Assembly: GCA_963920525.1 (NCBI GenBank)
Contig: OY986439.1
Coordinates: forward strand, 3,798,501 to 3,862,500
Source of the DNA: Dichetophora obliterata
Taxonomy: Eukaryota; Arthropoda; Insecta; Diptera; Sciomyzidae
Length of the DNA stretch: 64,000 nucleotides
Direction: 5' to 3'
Positions 35,595-47,745 of the stretch are shown one piece after another. How positions within the stretch are numbered: the first letter of the stretch is position 1; every line of letters begins with the position of its first letter. Position numbers and translations under genes: made by a program. Below the pieces are notes generated by a model, which made no database searches, was not told where the DNA came from, and saw only the letters and a program-made list of their open reading frames with translations.

Positions 35595-38409
35595 TTAAGG
35601 GGGTCCTCTGGTAATCCGAAAATTTTTTCGATTTTTTTTTCATATTTCTATTGCTCAGATACTCAAAAACATTTTCCCAAAAGGATTTTTCAAAATTCGA
35701 AATAGTTTAGGAGATACAGGCATTTTTGTGTAGGTATGTTTTCGTCAAAATAACGCATCATCAAAGTTGTTTATTTGCCTGCAGTCATTAGTCGAAAATT
35801 CTGTGGAATTCTTCCAAAATATGTATTGATATTACAAAATATACACACACAGTATGTATACATGCAGTATGTATACATGCATGTTTTGATTTAGGGGTTG
35901 AAATGATTTTGAGCCCAGGTGTTCACATGAAAGAAGCAAACGAACGAGATTCAGTTTATTTTCGAACGCTGAAAGCTACGCGTGCGCGATAACTGCTGTT
36001 GTAAAATAAAAGAAAAATCGTTTTGTGTTTTTTTGTTGCTATGGATAAAAAAAGCTACCCAAACGCGCCGCGTAAGTACGCGTATCGAACAAAAAAGAGG
36101 CATTTCCGTGGAAACCAGCACTCCCAAGTAGAGGACATCGACTTTGCCAGCACATCGGCCAAAAAATTGAAGAAAACGCAAGACAATGAAGTCATCATCG
36201 AAAACAACCTCCAGTTCTGTTTCTTGGAATTTTTTTCATTTTTCCAAACGCTTGCTGCTCTGGTTATCTGCGCCCAATGTAAACAAAAAATTGATTTGGA
36301 AAAACATGTATGCGTGGAGTCGGCTTCAAAGTGAGTCTGCAGTGCCAATGTAAAGCTACACAGTATATTAATTCTTCGCCGGTGGTCGGTAAATCTTTTG
36401 TTGTAAATCGCCGGTTGATATTTGCCATGAGATTGCTTGGAATAGGGAGAGAAGGTATTAATATGTTCTGCGGATTAATGGACATATGCCAAGGATTGTG
36501 CTTTGATGCATACTATGGCACCTTGAAAAACATGCATGTGTCTGCTAAAGCAGTTTACAAGCAGTGCCTGTTGAATGCGGTTAAAGAAGAGCAGGAACAG
36601 CAGAAAGAAAAAAATCCTGACTGTGACTCCTCAGTGCTGACCGTTTCAGGGGATGGCACCTGGAAAAAACGGGGATTCTCGTCTCTTTTTGGTGTCACTA
36701 CGCTCGTCGGTAAACATACCAAAAAAGTGGTTGACTCCGTTGTCAAATCAAGCCTTTGCCAGGCATGCAAAATGTGGGGAAAAAAAATGACTCTGCAGAC
36801 TTCGAAGAATGGTACGAATCGCACCAGAAAACATGCACAAACAACCACAGTGGGAGTGCGGGCAAGATGGAGGTAGATGCCGTGAAGGAAATGTTTGCCT
36901 CATCGATCGAAAAATATGGCATAAAATATGAAAAATATATTGGCGATGGCGACAGCAAAACCTTCAAGGCCATTATAGACCTTGATCCGTATAACGGCGA
37001 CCCCGTTGTCACAAAAAAGGAGTGCATCGCTCACGTGCAAAAACGCATGGGCACACGGCTGCGCAAGGCCAAAAAAGAAAACAAAGGCATCGGTGGAAAA
37101 GGCACTGGCAAACTGACAGACAAAGTCATAAGCGAGCTGACTACTTACTATGGACTTGCTATTCGACGTAATAAGGACTCTGTGGAAAACATGAGAAAAG
37201 AAATATGGTCAACATATTATCACAAAAGTTCAAGTGATAGTAATCCACAACATATGTATTGCCCACCTGGTGAGTCCAGCTGGTGCGCCTATCAAAAGTC
37301 AGCAGCAGAAGGCTCATTAGCCTCATTTCACCACACGTACGCCCCACTTGATGGAAAGGTTCTGCAAGTAATGAAGCCCATATACGAAGCGTTATCATCC
37401 GACGATCTACTCAACCGATGCACTGGAGGTGAAACGCAAAATTGTAACGAATCGTTCAACTCGCTTTTGTGGACCTTTGCGCCGAAAACATATCCACTGT
37501 GGTGCTACCACAGTCGAAATCGCAAATTTTCTGGCAACCTGCATTTTCAACGAAGGCTTCACAAGTATTTTAAAAATAATGTCAACAATGGGTATTGTCA
37601 TCGGCCCACAAGCCGAGATGTATGCTGAATCTCGCGACGGAAAACGACTTCAACGCTCAGAGCTAAAAACGTACGCATCATCGAAAGAGGGTCGCACAGC
37701 CCGCAGAGCCCAAAAAGCCATGGAAAACTCGTTTTATGAGATGGAGGAAGGCACACTTTATGGGGCTGGAATTGCCGATTAATATTCGTAAGTATTGTAT
37801 TAAAAAAATATGTGTTAATGTCATTTGTGTGCCTCAAAATTGAAGTCAAAACTTTAAACGCGTTTTTCTCGAAACCATGTTTTTCAAAACTTTGCGCACG
37901 ATAACTCAAACAGTTTTTGACCGATTTTGATATATGAGGCATGAAATGACGCAGAATTTACGCCGCTATAGCCCCTACCTCAAACTTGCCGAAAAAATAA
38001 TGTTTACTATTTTTTTTCTACACTAGACTACAAAAAAAAAGGTCGAAATTCGATTTTTCATTTTCAAAGTGGCGGCTCCCCCCCTAAAAAAATTTCGATT
38101 TTTGTTTCCGAGGTAGGGGCTATAGGGACATTCATTCTAAGTAACTGAATATTTTTTTTTTTTCAGACGATGTTTACTCTTGGAATCGTGCGAAATTTGG
38201 ACCCACCTTTTTTCCGGAGAACCTCGTTACCAGGCCGAGAACTTTCTGAACGGTCCATAAATTCACTTTTTCAAAATTTTGTATTTTTTTTCAATAAATT
38301 AAGCTACCCAAATCAAAAAACGGAACTAAAATATCTTTACTCGTTCTCTTTCCACAATATTTTGAAAAAAGGCTAAAATTTGGCATAGATTACCAGAGGA
38401 CCCCCTTAA
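35595..38409 (+). mobile_element. TTAA-flanked DNA transposon (Kolobok-type), nearly complete
   Basis: Both ends are preserved: TTAA then GGGGGTCCTCTGGTAAT at 35595-35615, and the exact inverse at 38389-38409. TTAA is the target duplication, leaving a 17 bp perfect TIR starting with five G. TTAA duplications occur in piggyBac and Kolobok; the G-rich ends and the transposase type favour Kolobok, though that name is an inference. The element is about 2.8 kb and carries one transposase gene (36041-37782) in the middle, with about 430 and 610 bp of non-coding flank. The intact ends and only three indels in the gene suggest a fairly young insertion. Confidence 0.8.
36041..37782 (+). pseudogene. 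Transposase of the TTAA element, three frameshifts
   Basis: The start ATG at 36041 gives a basic N-terminus (KSYPNAPRKYAYRTKKRHF) and then a CAQC pair. The frame shifts by one base near 36300-36310, again in the A run at 36780-36787, and again at the AAAA near 37487. Across these the protein continues: VNRRLIFAMRLLGIGREGIN, VSGDGTWKKRGFSS, CQACK, YIGDGDSKTF, KKECIAHVQKRMGTRLRK, LTDKVISELTTYYGLAIRRN, WCAYQKSAA, LLNRCTGGETQNCNESFNSL, then EIANFLATCIFNEGF and MEEGTLYGAG before the stop. SGDGTWKKRG, GDGDSK and the ECxxHVQKR motif are typical of what Pfam calls the Mutator-like (Mutsu) transposase domain, with Asp and Glu residues likely catalytic. Total length is about 580 codons, close to full length. 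Two of the three indels lie in A runs. Confidence 0.8.
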
Positions 38410-38604
38410 ATGCTCACAAAAATTCTTGTAATTGGTTCCAAATGGAATTATTTTCTTTATACATTTGTAATGTTATTTAAAAAATAAAAAATTGTTTCTC
38501 ACTTAAAAAAACACAAAAATAATCGACGATGACGGGCACGCTTTTATAAATTTGGCTTGAAAAATAAACCCGTTTAATAAATTTATTTTAATGTTTTTAT
38601 ATAT

Positions 38605-40820
38605 AAACTAGCTGAACCCGGTGTGCTTCGCTACCCCCTCGTTTAAAATAAAATTAAAAGTATTTATGTATTTACAAAAATTTATTTATTTAATTTAATT
38701 ATTGCAATGCTTCGCCTCTTTTTTTGTTGTAAACCAATTAGAATTCAGCGCTGAATCGCATGTAATTTGCTTCATGCTCCCCCTTTTTATTTTTAGACCA
38801 ATCAAAAAGCAGCAATTACACAATCAGCTGTTTCGCAGTCTGTTGTGGGAGAATGAGAATGGGGTTACCCCACTCTCTATTTTAATTAACACGTATTATA
38901 AAATCAGCTGTTTTGAAGACAGTGGTAGAAGAAAGAGAATTGAGCTACCCCACTATTTTAATTAATATGTATTTTAATGATTTTAATGACATGATTTGTG
39001 GTATAGCCGTTAATAAACGTAGTAAAAAAGTAGGTGCAGAAGTGTGCATGGTCGAAAAATATTATCATGTAATAAGTATTCCTGAGTCAAAGCTGAACGC
39101 TGTGAAAATTTAAGATCGGTTATCAGGTCCAGCCTCCAATATATCGCAAACAAAGGGGCGTGCTCCGCCCACTTTTCTTTTGGTACGTATTTCTATTCAT
39201 GCTAATACCATATATAGCAAATACTGCCGCCGTTGGTCAAAAAATGCCCAAGATATGACGATTTTAAAATTTGGGTTATATGGGCGAGGCCACGCCCCTT
39301 CGTCCACTCACAACTTTATATAGTCAAGAATTTATTATTTCGTAAGAATATCCTATTGTGAAAATTTAATGATGATCGGTACAGTAGTTAAGACTATATT
39401 GCGATTTTTAATTTTCCTAAAAAGGGGAGTGGTCCCACCCACTTTTCTCCTGGTACGTATTCCTAACTATGCCAATACCATATGTACCAAATAGCATCAA
39501 CGTAGGTCAAAAAATGCCCAAAATATGGCGATTTAAATTTTTAGGTTATATGGGCAGTGCCACGCCCCTTTGTCAAATAAAAACTTCATATAGCCTTTTA
39601 TTCTTTCCAGATTCATAGTAAAATGCTGTGAAAGTTTCAGGAAGATCTGTCAAAGGGTTTGGCCTCCTATAAAGCATAAACAAACAAACAAACAGACAGA
39701 CATTCATTTTTATATATATAGATTGAAAGCAGATTTATTATAATTAAAGTAAAATGGGGCGAAAAAGGGGGATTTGGTTATAAAAAATCTATGGCTACCT
39801 TACCTGTAGATAAAAAGTATATAAAACTTTAGGTAAATACATATTACAAAAAAAGTATTTTGTAGAGCAAACATTGTTAGTGGTATAAGTAAGTATCTGA
39901 ATTAAAAAAGTGGGCGTTAAAGTGGGCGCGGTCGAAAAAGTACCCTATTAATCATGCCAGAGTCCCAGTTAAATGCTGTGAAATTTTCAGGAAGATCGGT
40001 CCAGAGGTTTGGTCTCCTATAAGGTACAAACAAACAAATAAACAAACACACATTCCATTTTATATATATAGATAGCTTAAACCCGGCGCGTTGCTGCCGC
40101 GGCCCCGTTGCCAAACGCGAATAAAATGTTATCAGTGAAACTGTATATGTAAATTGTGGTCGAATACTCAATTCCATGGCTGTGCGACCTATAACTCAAA
40201 AGCTGTAGAATTTCTCAAATTTTGGTTGCATGGGAGGTGACACGCCCCCTTGTCCAACGCCATACAAAGTTATCAGTAAAACTGCATGTGTAAATTGAGT
40301 TCGAATGCTGAATTCCGAGGCTTTGTTTGCTTTGTTTGATTGACTCAAAAGCTATTCGATATCGCAAATTTGGGTTGTATAAGAGGTGCCACGCCCCTTT
40401 GTCCAACTCCCATAAAATTTTATCAGTAAAACGCCACGTGTAAATTGTGGTCGAATTTCGAATTCCAATGATGTGCGGCCTATAACTCCAAAGCTATTCG
40501 ATATCGCAAATTTGGGTTGTATGGGAGGTGCCACGCCCCCTTGTCCAACTCTCACAAAATTTTATCTGCGAAGCGGCACGTGTAAATTGTCGAATACCGA
40601 ATTCCGAGGCTAAGCGGCTTATAACTCCAAAGATATTCGATATCGCAAATTTGGGTTGTATGGGAGGTGCCACGCCCACTGTTAGTAGGAGGTTGAAATA
40701 TACTTTACGACCTATTCTCATACCTACAAAATATACATACAAAATTTCATGAAAATCGGTCGAGCCGTTTCGAAGGAGTTCGATTACGTACCCCGTGACA
40801 GAAGAATTTTATATATTAGA
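38605..40820 (-). mobile_element. Non-autonomous Helitron-type element, copy A
   Basis: Read on the minus strand, the element starts at 40820 with TCTAATATATAAAATTCTTC and ends with CAGCTAG at 38608, followed by TTT. TC at the 5' end and CTAG at the 3' end fit Helitrons. Inside, from the 5' end, are four tandem units of about 140-150 bp around GGGCGTGGCACCTCC, then two more internal Helitron-like 5' starts (TCTATATATATAAAA). There is no Rep/helicase gene; the short open frames are by-products of the repeats. It appears identical, base for base where I compared, to copy B at 45530-47745. Confidence 0.7.
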
Positions 40821-41790
40821 AGAAGATAAGAGATAATGCAAAAAAATATAATAGCATTAAATTATATAATGTTCGTAGGGTAGTTTAGTAAAAAAAATTG
40901 CCTACATTTTTTAAGTAAAACCTAATGAAATTATGCTACATTTTGTTGGCAGCTACATCGTTTATTCAGATGTTTCGTGCATCAAATATTTACATATAAT
41001 TTCTATTGCTTTTCAATATTATGCTCACATTTGCACACATTGTCTCTTACTTAATCTCTCGCTCTCAAAAGCTTTAAATCGTTCGCTCGCTGACTCTCAT
41101 AAAGCTTTTATGTGGATTTATGATAAATCCACATTCAAATTTTACTGTGTGCCACTAGCTTATATGGCGGTGGCACATCTTTCTATTATATTATCTGTGC
41201 CTTAAGTGAACAACGAACAACAACAAAAAAATTGTCGAAAAAATACTTTTTATTCACACGTATTATTGCTACATTTTTTACAACACATAAACTATTTTCA
41301 CTTTAAATTAAAGAATATACCTTGATTTTGAACATCCATAACAAAGTTTTGTTCATTTTTTCAAAACTAACTAAAAAAACTTTTTTAGCAATTCACTGTG
41401 GTTGAGCGGTTTGAAAACACGATTATCGCAGCTACTTCAATACCTATATTTAAACGTAAATTAAAAACGACTGACCAAAGGATAGGTGAAAAGTTGTTGT
41501 TTTTTTATTCATTTTGGTTTATAAGAATAAGAGAAAGTGCATAAGTATCATGAAATTTTGATTTTTGGCCTATGCGCTGAACCACTGTGATGCGCTTTTG
41601 ACGACAGCGGGTTACCTGTATTTTGCAAGAACTCATTTTCTACTATACCTGGTGTACATTTATTAGCACTAGATACTCGTCATTGTCAAGCGCACTCTTT
41701 GCTAAAGTGTACTCTTTTCTTCAAAGTCTTTTTAAAATGTTAATAGCATTGCCCTTAAGTGGAGAAACTGAATTTTCTCAAGAATAAAAA
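40821..41790. other. Non-coding spacer between the Helitron copies (first part)
   Basis: No gene recognised. The segment 41592-41695 recurs inverted near 52850-52957. Confidence 0.4.
41592..41695. repeat. Dispersed repeat, inverted partner at 52.9 kb
   Basis: About 105 bp containing GACGACAGCGGGTTACCTGT and CTATACCTGGTGTA is found inverted at about 52850-52957 with small differences. It may be part of a dispersed element whose ends are not visible here. Confidence 0.65.
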
Positions 41791-42999
41791 CATATTTGGA
41801 AATATTTTACCTTTAGCTAAAATGAAATTTTTTACTTTTTTTTCATGGAGCATATGTATTAAGGCCTTCTTATTCCAAATCTAAAAAATTAATGGTCGCT
41901 CTCATCTGGTTTAGAAGTTATAGGGGTCCAAAGTTGGAAAATGGTCTAAAAAAAACTTACTATATCTTTGCTATATCTAAACAAAACTAAGCAAAATTGG
42001 TATTAAAAGAAAGGCTATTCTATTACCTATCATATAAGTTATTAACCATAAAATTCCATTAATTACTTTCTAAGATATAACTCTTTTTATGTACCAACTA
42101 TTTTGCATCAAAATATTAGATGCATTTCAGATTCAAATAAAGACGACAAAAATTTAATTCCATGAATTTGAATGTAAGAACGACAAAAAATAATTCCATG
42201 AATTTGAATGTAAAAAATTAAGGATAATTTAAAAGACAAGAAGAATTGTTATTAAAATCACTGCGATTTTCTTTCTTTAACCATCGTTAATGTTAGTATA
42301 TAATTTACTATGTAAATATTTCAAAAATTGTTATTAAAAATCGCGGCTAGTTTTAATATTAATTTTTTCGCCTGCGGCTCTTTATTTATTCACCGTTTAA
42401 CAGTTCCTAAATATTTAAAAAATTCTTAAAAATATAATATTTTATGGCTTTTAACAAATTACTCTGTAAATGTTTTAAAAATTTCTCGAGTGTGGCCCTT
42501 TCTTCCTCAATCATTCATGTAACTATTTAACTTCGAAAATATTCCTCCATCATATATGTTACATCGTATATGTAACTAGTTATACCTTAGTTACTTAAAT
42601 TGCAATTATTCCTTGTTTTTTATATAATTTGGACTTCCAGCTTAATAGTTTTTTGCCCTTGTACGGAATATTGTTTTGAATACTGCAAAACGAAAATATT
42701 TAAGTATAAAAGAAGTTATATCTTAAAAAATTATGCATGGATTTTAATGTTTGATACCTTGTTGAATATGTGCTCGTATTACCTTCCTTTTGGTACCCAT
42801 AATGCTTACTTTTCTAGGAAAATGGAAAAAATTACAGCATGTTTTTAAGGTCATTTTTCCTAACTTTGGACTTTTAAACGTCTTGAGAGCGACCTCTAAT
42901 TTTTTTCACAATTCGCTTTTTTAGCTCTAAATATACATTTTGAAAAAAAAAAAAAAATAAGTCCATTTTAGCTAAATGTAAAATGTTCCCATATTTGAA
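41791..42999. mobile_element. TIR element with ~160 bp inverted arms
   Basis: CATATTTGG...ATTTTACCTTTAGCTAAAATG at the left is inverted at the right near 42965-42999. The arms remain similar through GGTCGCTCTCA and GTCCAAAGTT (41895-41935 against 42860-42895). The interior is AT-rich and non-coding. The target duplication is not clear. Confidence 0.55.
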
Positions 43000-43030
43000 A
43001 CTAGTGATGGGCACTATCGAATGATTTTAA

Positions 43031-43568
43031 CAGCCCTATTCTGGCAGCTTAACTAAGCTCACCACATCAACAAAATAGTTAATATTAACAATTTGTTAAG
43101 GTTTCGTATTCTGCTGCAAATTTAAAAGCTCCTTTCCTTACAATTTTGTTAATAACAGAAAGAGTCTTAACAACGAATGAAAAGTATGTGCTTAGATAGA
43201 AAATTGTTGTGAAAATAATAAAAAAAATACATATTATAATATAATATTGAGTTTAAATACATTAAAATGAAAAATGGTAGAATTTTTTACTTATTTTAAG
43301 TGCTGATAATGAAATCTTTCAGTAGCCGTGGCAAATTTTTCAACCGCTTGCAAAGTCACAAGCTGCACTCGAAGCATCTGTTTATATAGCGCATCTCTTC
43401 TTTCAATAGGCATATTGATTTTCACCATGCATGGTGAACTTTAAAAGCTTTTTAAGCTTTTATGTTGTTAATGATTTTTAAGAATACCAACATTTACATA
43501 ACGTAACAAGCAGCTTAACAAGAGCTCCTTAACTATTTCTTGTTAAGCTAACAACCAGAATAGGGCTG
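43031..43568. mobile_element. PIF/Harbinger-type MITE, 538 bp, TSD TAA
   Basis: CAGCCCTATTCTGG at 43031-43044 is exactly inverted at 43555-43568. TAA flanks both ends (43028-43030 and 43569-43571). A further internal pair (CAGCTTAA and TTAAGCT) supports subterminal inverted repeats. It has inserted into the ACTATCGAATGATTT repeat region. Confidence 0.7.
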
Positions 43569-43571
43569 TAA

Positions 43572-44120
43572 GTATCGACAATTAACTAACGATTGATTTC
43601 AACTATCGAACAATTCGTTCGAATATTTCGTTCATTTCTTTACTTTAGAAAGTAAAATTAATAGTTCATGAAACTATCGAATGATTTAACTGTCGAATAA
43701 TTTACTCATTCATTCGAATTAAAAATATTAACTAGAAAAAAGAACTGTCGTACGATTTTGACTATCGAACAAATTATTCATTCATTCGAATTATAAAAAT
43801 AGTAGCTAGTACAAAGAACTATCAAATGATCTTTGCTATCAATCCTAGTATTCATTCATTCAACTTAAAATACCTCTTAATAGCTATAAACTAGTGTGAT
43901 TTCATTACTTCATTATAATTTTCATTTAAAGACAAAGCAAGCACTGTTGTTAAACGTACTTTTTCAGTTACATTTGCTGTACTCACAATTCGTGCAATCA
44001 GCTGAAGATAAGCAAACGAAGTGCAAATGAAAAAACTATCGAATAAATAAAACTATCGAATGAAGGAATGATTTAAAACTATCGAATAATTTGAATATGG
44101 TTATTCGATAGTTCCTTTCA
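43572..44120 (+). repeat. Tandem repeat, ~100 bp unit with ACTATCGAA core
   Basis: Units containing ACTATCGAA(T/C), TTCATTCATTCGAATTA and a following AACTAG...AAAGAAC occur about three times between 43660 and 43890. More scattered ACTATCGAAT copies lie on both sides of the inserted MITE and near 44036-44115, where they form a small palindrome (ACTATCGAATAA/TTATTCGATAGT). Confidence 0.6.
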
Positions 44121-44799
44121 ATATTTGATGGGACAACAGAAGAAAGATTGAACGGACTTGCTTTATAAAAAATTCATTATGACATTAAAGTGACTGTGGA
44201 TCAAGTCGTCGATAGATATGGCAATACACGGAAGCACTGGTTAGATTTCGTGTCGCGATTAGCTTTTTTTCAAACAGTATTTGGAAATTTTGTAGTTAAT
44301 TTAATTAAAAAATTTAAGGCAACAATTCTATTCATTTCCCTTTATTTTCATTTAAGCTATGTTAACTTTTTTGTATTTCAAACACATGAACTTTATATAT
44401 GAAGCCACTGCAGACTGGATAACTGGTGCTTTATTCGAATTAATCGAAAAACTGATTTTTTTAAAAGTCGCCATATATGTGTTATTCAAGAAATCATTTT
44501 TCCTATTATGCCAAATTTAAATTGGATTTTGAACTAGATTGCAATTTTTAGTGAATTAAATTTGTATACACCGAAATATGCTTTTTAATTATCGAATATC
44601 GCCAATACCTGCAACTACTACGAAGTCACATTTTTTGGATTTGAACCCCCCGTCACCCACAATGGTGTGTCTGGATTCGCCACTAGTCAGTGCAAAGTTA
44701 AAATAAGTGTTTTGTACTGACATATTTTGTACTGAGATGTTTTGAAATTTTAATAGAATTTCGGCTTTCCTCAACATTTAAAACTGTACACTTATCACT
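44121..44799. other. Non-coding stretch
   Basis: No gene, terminus or repeat I can support. Confidence 0.4.
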
Positions 44800-44807
44800 T
44801 TTGAAAG

Positions 44808-45212
44808 TAGGGATAGTAGGGAAAGTAGGACTTTTTAAAAAAAACCTCCTTTTCGGATAACCGGTTTTGTAAGTTTCGGTTTTCCACCGAAACTAAAAAC
44901 CGAAGAAAAACACCGGTTTATAAGAAAACGTTTTTTGGACTCTTTACCGATTGTCTGTTTTGTAGATGTTGGCGCAAGTTTGAAGAGCCATTTATTGTTT
45001 TGTTATATTTTTTGCAAGTTTTTAATCAATGTTCATTCACCGTTGCCATCTTTTTGTCAGAGTTGCAGGTTGATAAATACGCGTTGTTGGTTTTTGACTT
45101 TTTTCACCGGTGTTACGGTATTTTTCCTTCTAAAAAAAACACTAAAAAAATACCGGTTTTTACAAAAAAAAACCGATAACTCTTAAACACCGACCGGTTT
45201 TGGCCATCCCTA
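44808..45212. mobile_element. hAT-type MITE, 405 bp
   Basis: The left end TAGGGAT and right end ATCCCTA are inverted. The 8 bases outside are TTTGAAAG and CTTGAAAG (seven of eight match), as expected for a hAT duplication. The inside contains repeated AACCGGTTTT-type palindromes near 44860, 44910, 45150 and 45195. Non-coding. Confidence 0.65.
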
Positions 45213-45529
45213 CTTGAAAGTGTTGACACAGTCGAAATTATAAAATGACAAAAGTTAAATGCAGTTTTTAGTCTATATATCAGTTTGTTAAAACGTTTTC
45301 CGCCAATCGTATTCAAATGACATTTCGAAAAAAAACATTTGTGGTTTATTTTTTGCATAAAGTAATAAATTGACCTTTTATGTTGTATGTATTTGTTAAA
45401 TGGGCTTTGGTGGTAATTAAAAAGATATTTATCTTTTAATAATTTTTATTATTAACAATATTTCGCCTCTCGCTGAAAGTTATCAAGAGTCAATAAACAT
45501 ATTAGGCATTAAAAAAATTTTCTACAAAA
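45213..45529. other. Non-coding spacer
   Basis: Nothing recognised. Confidence 0.4.
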
Positions 45530-47745
45530 TCTAATATATAAAATTCTTCTGTCACGGGGTACGTAATCGAACTCCTTCGAAACGGCTCGACCGATTTTCA
45601 TGAAATTTTGTATGTATATTTTGTAGGTATGAGAATAGGTCGTAAAGTATATTTCAACCTCCTACTAACAGTGGGCGTGGCACCTCCCATACAACCCAAA
45701 TTTGCGATATCGAATATCTTTGGAGTTATAAGCCGCTTAGCCTCGGAATTCGGTATTCGACAATTTACACGTGCCGCTTCGCAGATAAAATTTTGTGAGA
45801 GTTGGACAAGGGGGCGTGGCACCTCCCATACAACCCAAATTTGCGATATCGAATAGCTTTGGAGTTATAGGCCGCACATCATTGGAATTCGAAATTCGAC
45901 CACAATTTACACGTGGCGTTTTACTGATAAAATTTTATGGGAGTTGGACAAAGGGGCGTGGCACCTCTTATACAACCCAAATTTGCGATATCGAATAGCT
46001 TTTGAGTCAATCAAACAAAGCAAACAAAGCCTCGGAATTCAGCATTCGAACTCAATTTACACATGCAGTTTTACTGATAACTTTGTATGGCGTTGGACAA
46101 GGGGGCGTGTCACCTCCCATGCAACCAAAATTTGAGAAATTCTACAGCTTTTGAGTTATAGGTCGCACAGCCATGGAATTGAGTATTCGACCACAATTTA
46201 CATATACAGTTTCACTGATAACATTTTATTCGCGTTTGGCAACGGGGCCGCGGCAGCAACGCGCCGGGTTTAAGCTATCTATATATATAAAATGGAATGT
46301 GTGTTTGTTTATTTGTTTGTTTGTACCTTATAGGAGACCAAACCTCTGGACCGATCTTCCTGAAAATTTCACAGCATTTAACTGGGACTCTGGCATGATT
46401 AATAGGGTACTTTTTCGACCGCGCCCACTTTAACGCCCACTTTTTTAATTCAGATACTTACTTATACCACTAACAATGTTTGCTCTACAAAATACTTTTT
46501 TTGTAATATGTATTTACCTAAAGTTTTATATACTTTTTATCTACAGGTAAGGTAGCCATAGATTTTTTATAACCAAATCCCCCTTTTTCGCCCCATTTTA
46601 CTTTAATTATAATAAATCTGCTTTCAATCTATATATATAAAAATGAATGTCTGTCTGTTTGTTTGTTTGTTTATGCTTTATAGGAGGCCAAACCCTTTGA
46701 CAGATCTTCCTGAAACTTTCACAGCATTTTACTATGAATCTGGAAAGAATAAAAGGCTATATGAAGTTTTTATTTGACAAAGGGGCGTGGCACTGCCCAT
46801 ATAACCTAAAAATTTAAATCGCCATATTTTGGGCATTTTTTGACCTACGTTGATGCTATTTGGTACATATGGTATTGGCATAGTTAGGAATACGTACCAG
46901 GAGAAAAGTGGGTGGGACCACTCCCCTTTTTAGGAAAATTAAAAATCGCAATATAGTCTTAACTACTGTACCGATCATCATTAAATTTTCACAATAGGAT
47001 ATTCTTACGAAATAATAAATTCTTGACTATATAAAGTTGTGAGTGGACGAAGGGGCGTGGCCTCGCCCATATAACCCAAATTTTAAAATCGTCATATCTT
47101 GGGCATTTTTTGACCAACGGCGGCAGTATTTGCTATATATGGTATTAGCATGAATAGAAATACGTACCAAAAGAAAAGTGGGCGGAGCACGCCCCTTTGT
47201 TTGCGATATATTGGAGGCTGGACCTGATAACCGATCTTAAATTTTCACAGCGTTCAGCTTTGACTCAGGAATACTTATTACATGATAATATTTTTCGACC
47301 ATGCACACTTCTGCACCTACTTTTTTACTACGTTTATTAACGGCTATACCACAAATCATGTCATTAAAATCATTAAAATACATATTAATTAAAATAGTGG
47401 GGTAGCTCAATTCTCTTTCTTCTACCACTGTCTTCAAAACAGCTGATTTTATAATACGTGTTAATTAAAATAGAGAGTGGGGTAACCCCATTCTCATTCT
47501 CCCACAACAGACTGCGAAACAGCTGATTGTGTAATTGCTGCTTTTTGATTGGTCTAAAAATAAAAAGGGGGAGCATGAAGCAAATTACATGCGATTCAGC
47601 GCTGAATTCTAATTGGTTTACAACAAAAAAAGAGGCGAAGCATTGCAATAATTAAATTAAATAAATAAATTTTTGTAAATACATAAATACTTTTAATTTT
47701 ATTTTAAACGAGGGGGTAGCGAAGCACACCGGGTTCAGCTAGTTT
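45530..47745 (+). mobile_element. Non-autonomous Helitron-type element, copy B
   Basis: It starts TCTAATATATAAAATTCTTC after an A (as in the A/T target of Helitrons) and ends CAGCTAG at 47742 followed by T. GGGCGTG repeats start at 45673, 45812, 45954 and 46103, spaced 139-149 bp. A GC-rich segment and GGGTTTAAGCTA near 46248-46277 look like a degraded 3' end, and are directly followed by a second 5'-type start (TCTATATATATAAAATGG, 46278). A third start is at 46628. The element is therefore a chain of two or three Helitron pieces now moving as one unit. No Rep/helicase gene is present. Copy A is its inverted twin. Confidence 0.7.

Noticed and set aside
36331..36340. A GTGAGT splice donor in the transposase gene, which might mean an intron rather than a frameshift.
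   Set aside because: The protein continues at once in an overlapping frame (GFKVSLQCQC) with no missing segment and no acceptor needed. A one-base indel explains it better.
38702..40742. Several open frames of 60-87 codons in the Helitron copy, repeated on the other strand at 45608-47648.
   Set aside because: They occur only because the two inverted copies share sequence. They have no domain, and several are successive copies of the ~140 bp tandem repeat read in frame (VAPPIQPKFAIS...).
38605..47745. The inverted pair as an assembly artefact or a single giant transposon with 2.2 kb TIRs.
   Set aside because: Not fully excluded, but identity stops at Helitron-type ends with different flanks on each side, which fits two insertions better. 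A giant element would be expected to show a target duplication, and I see none.
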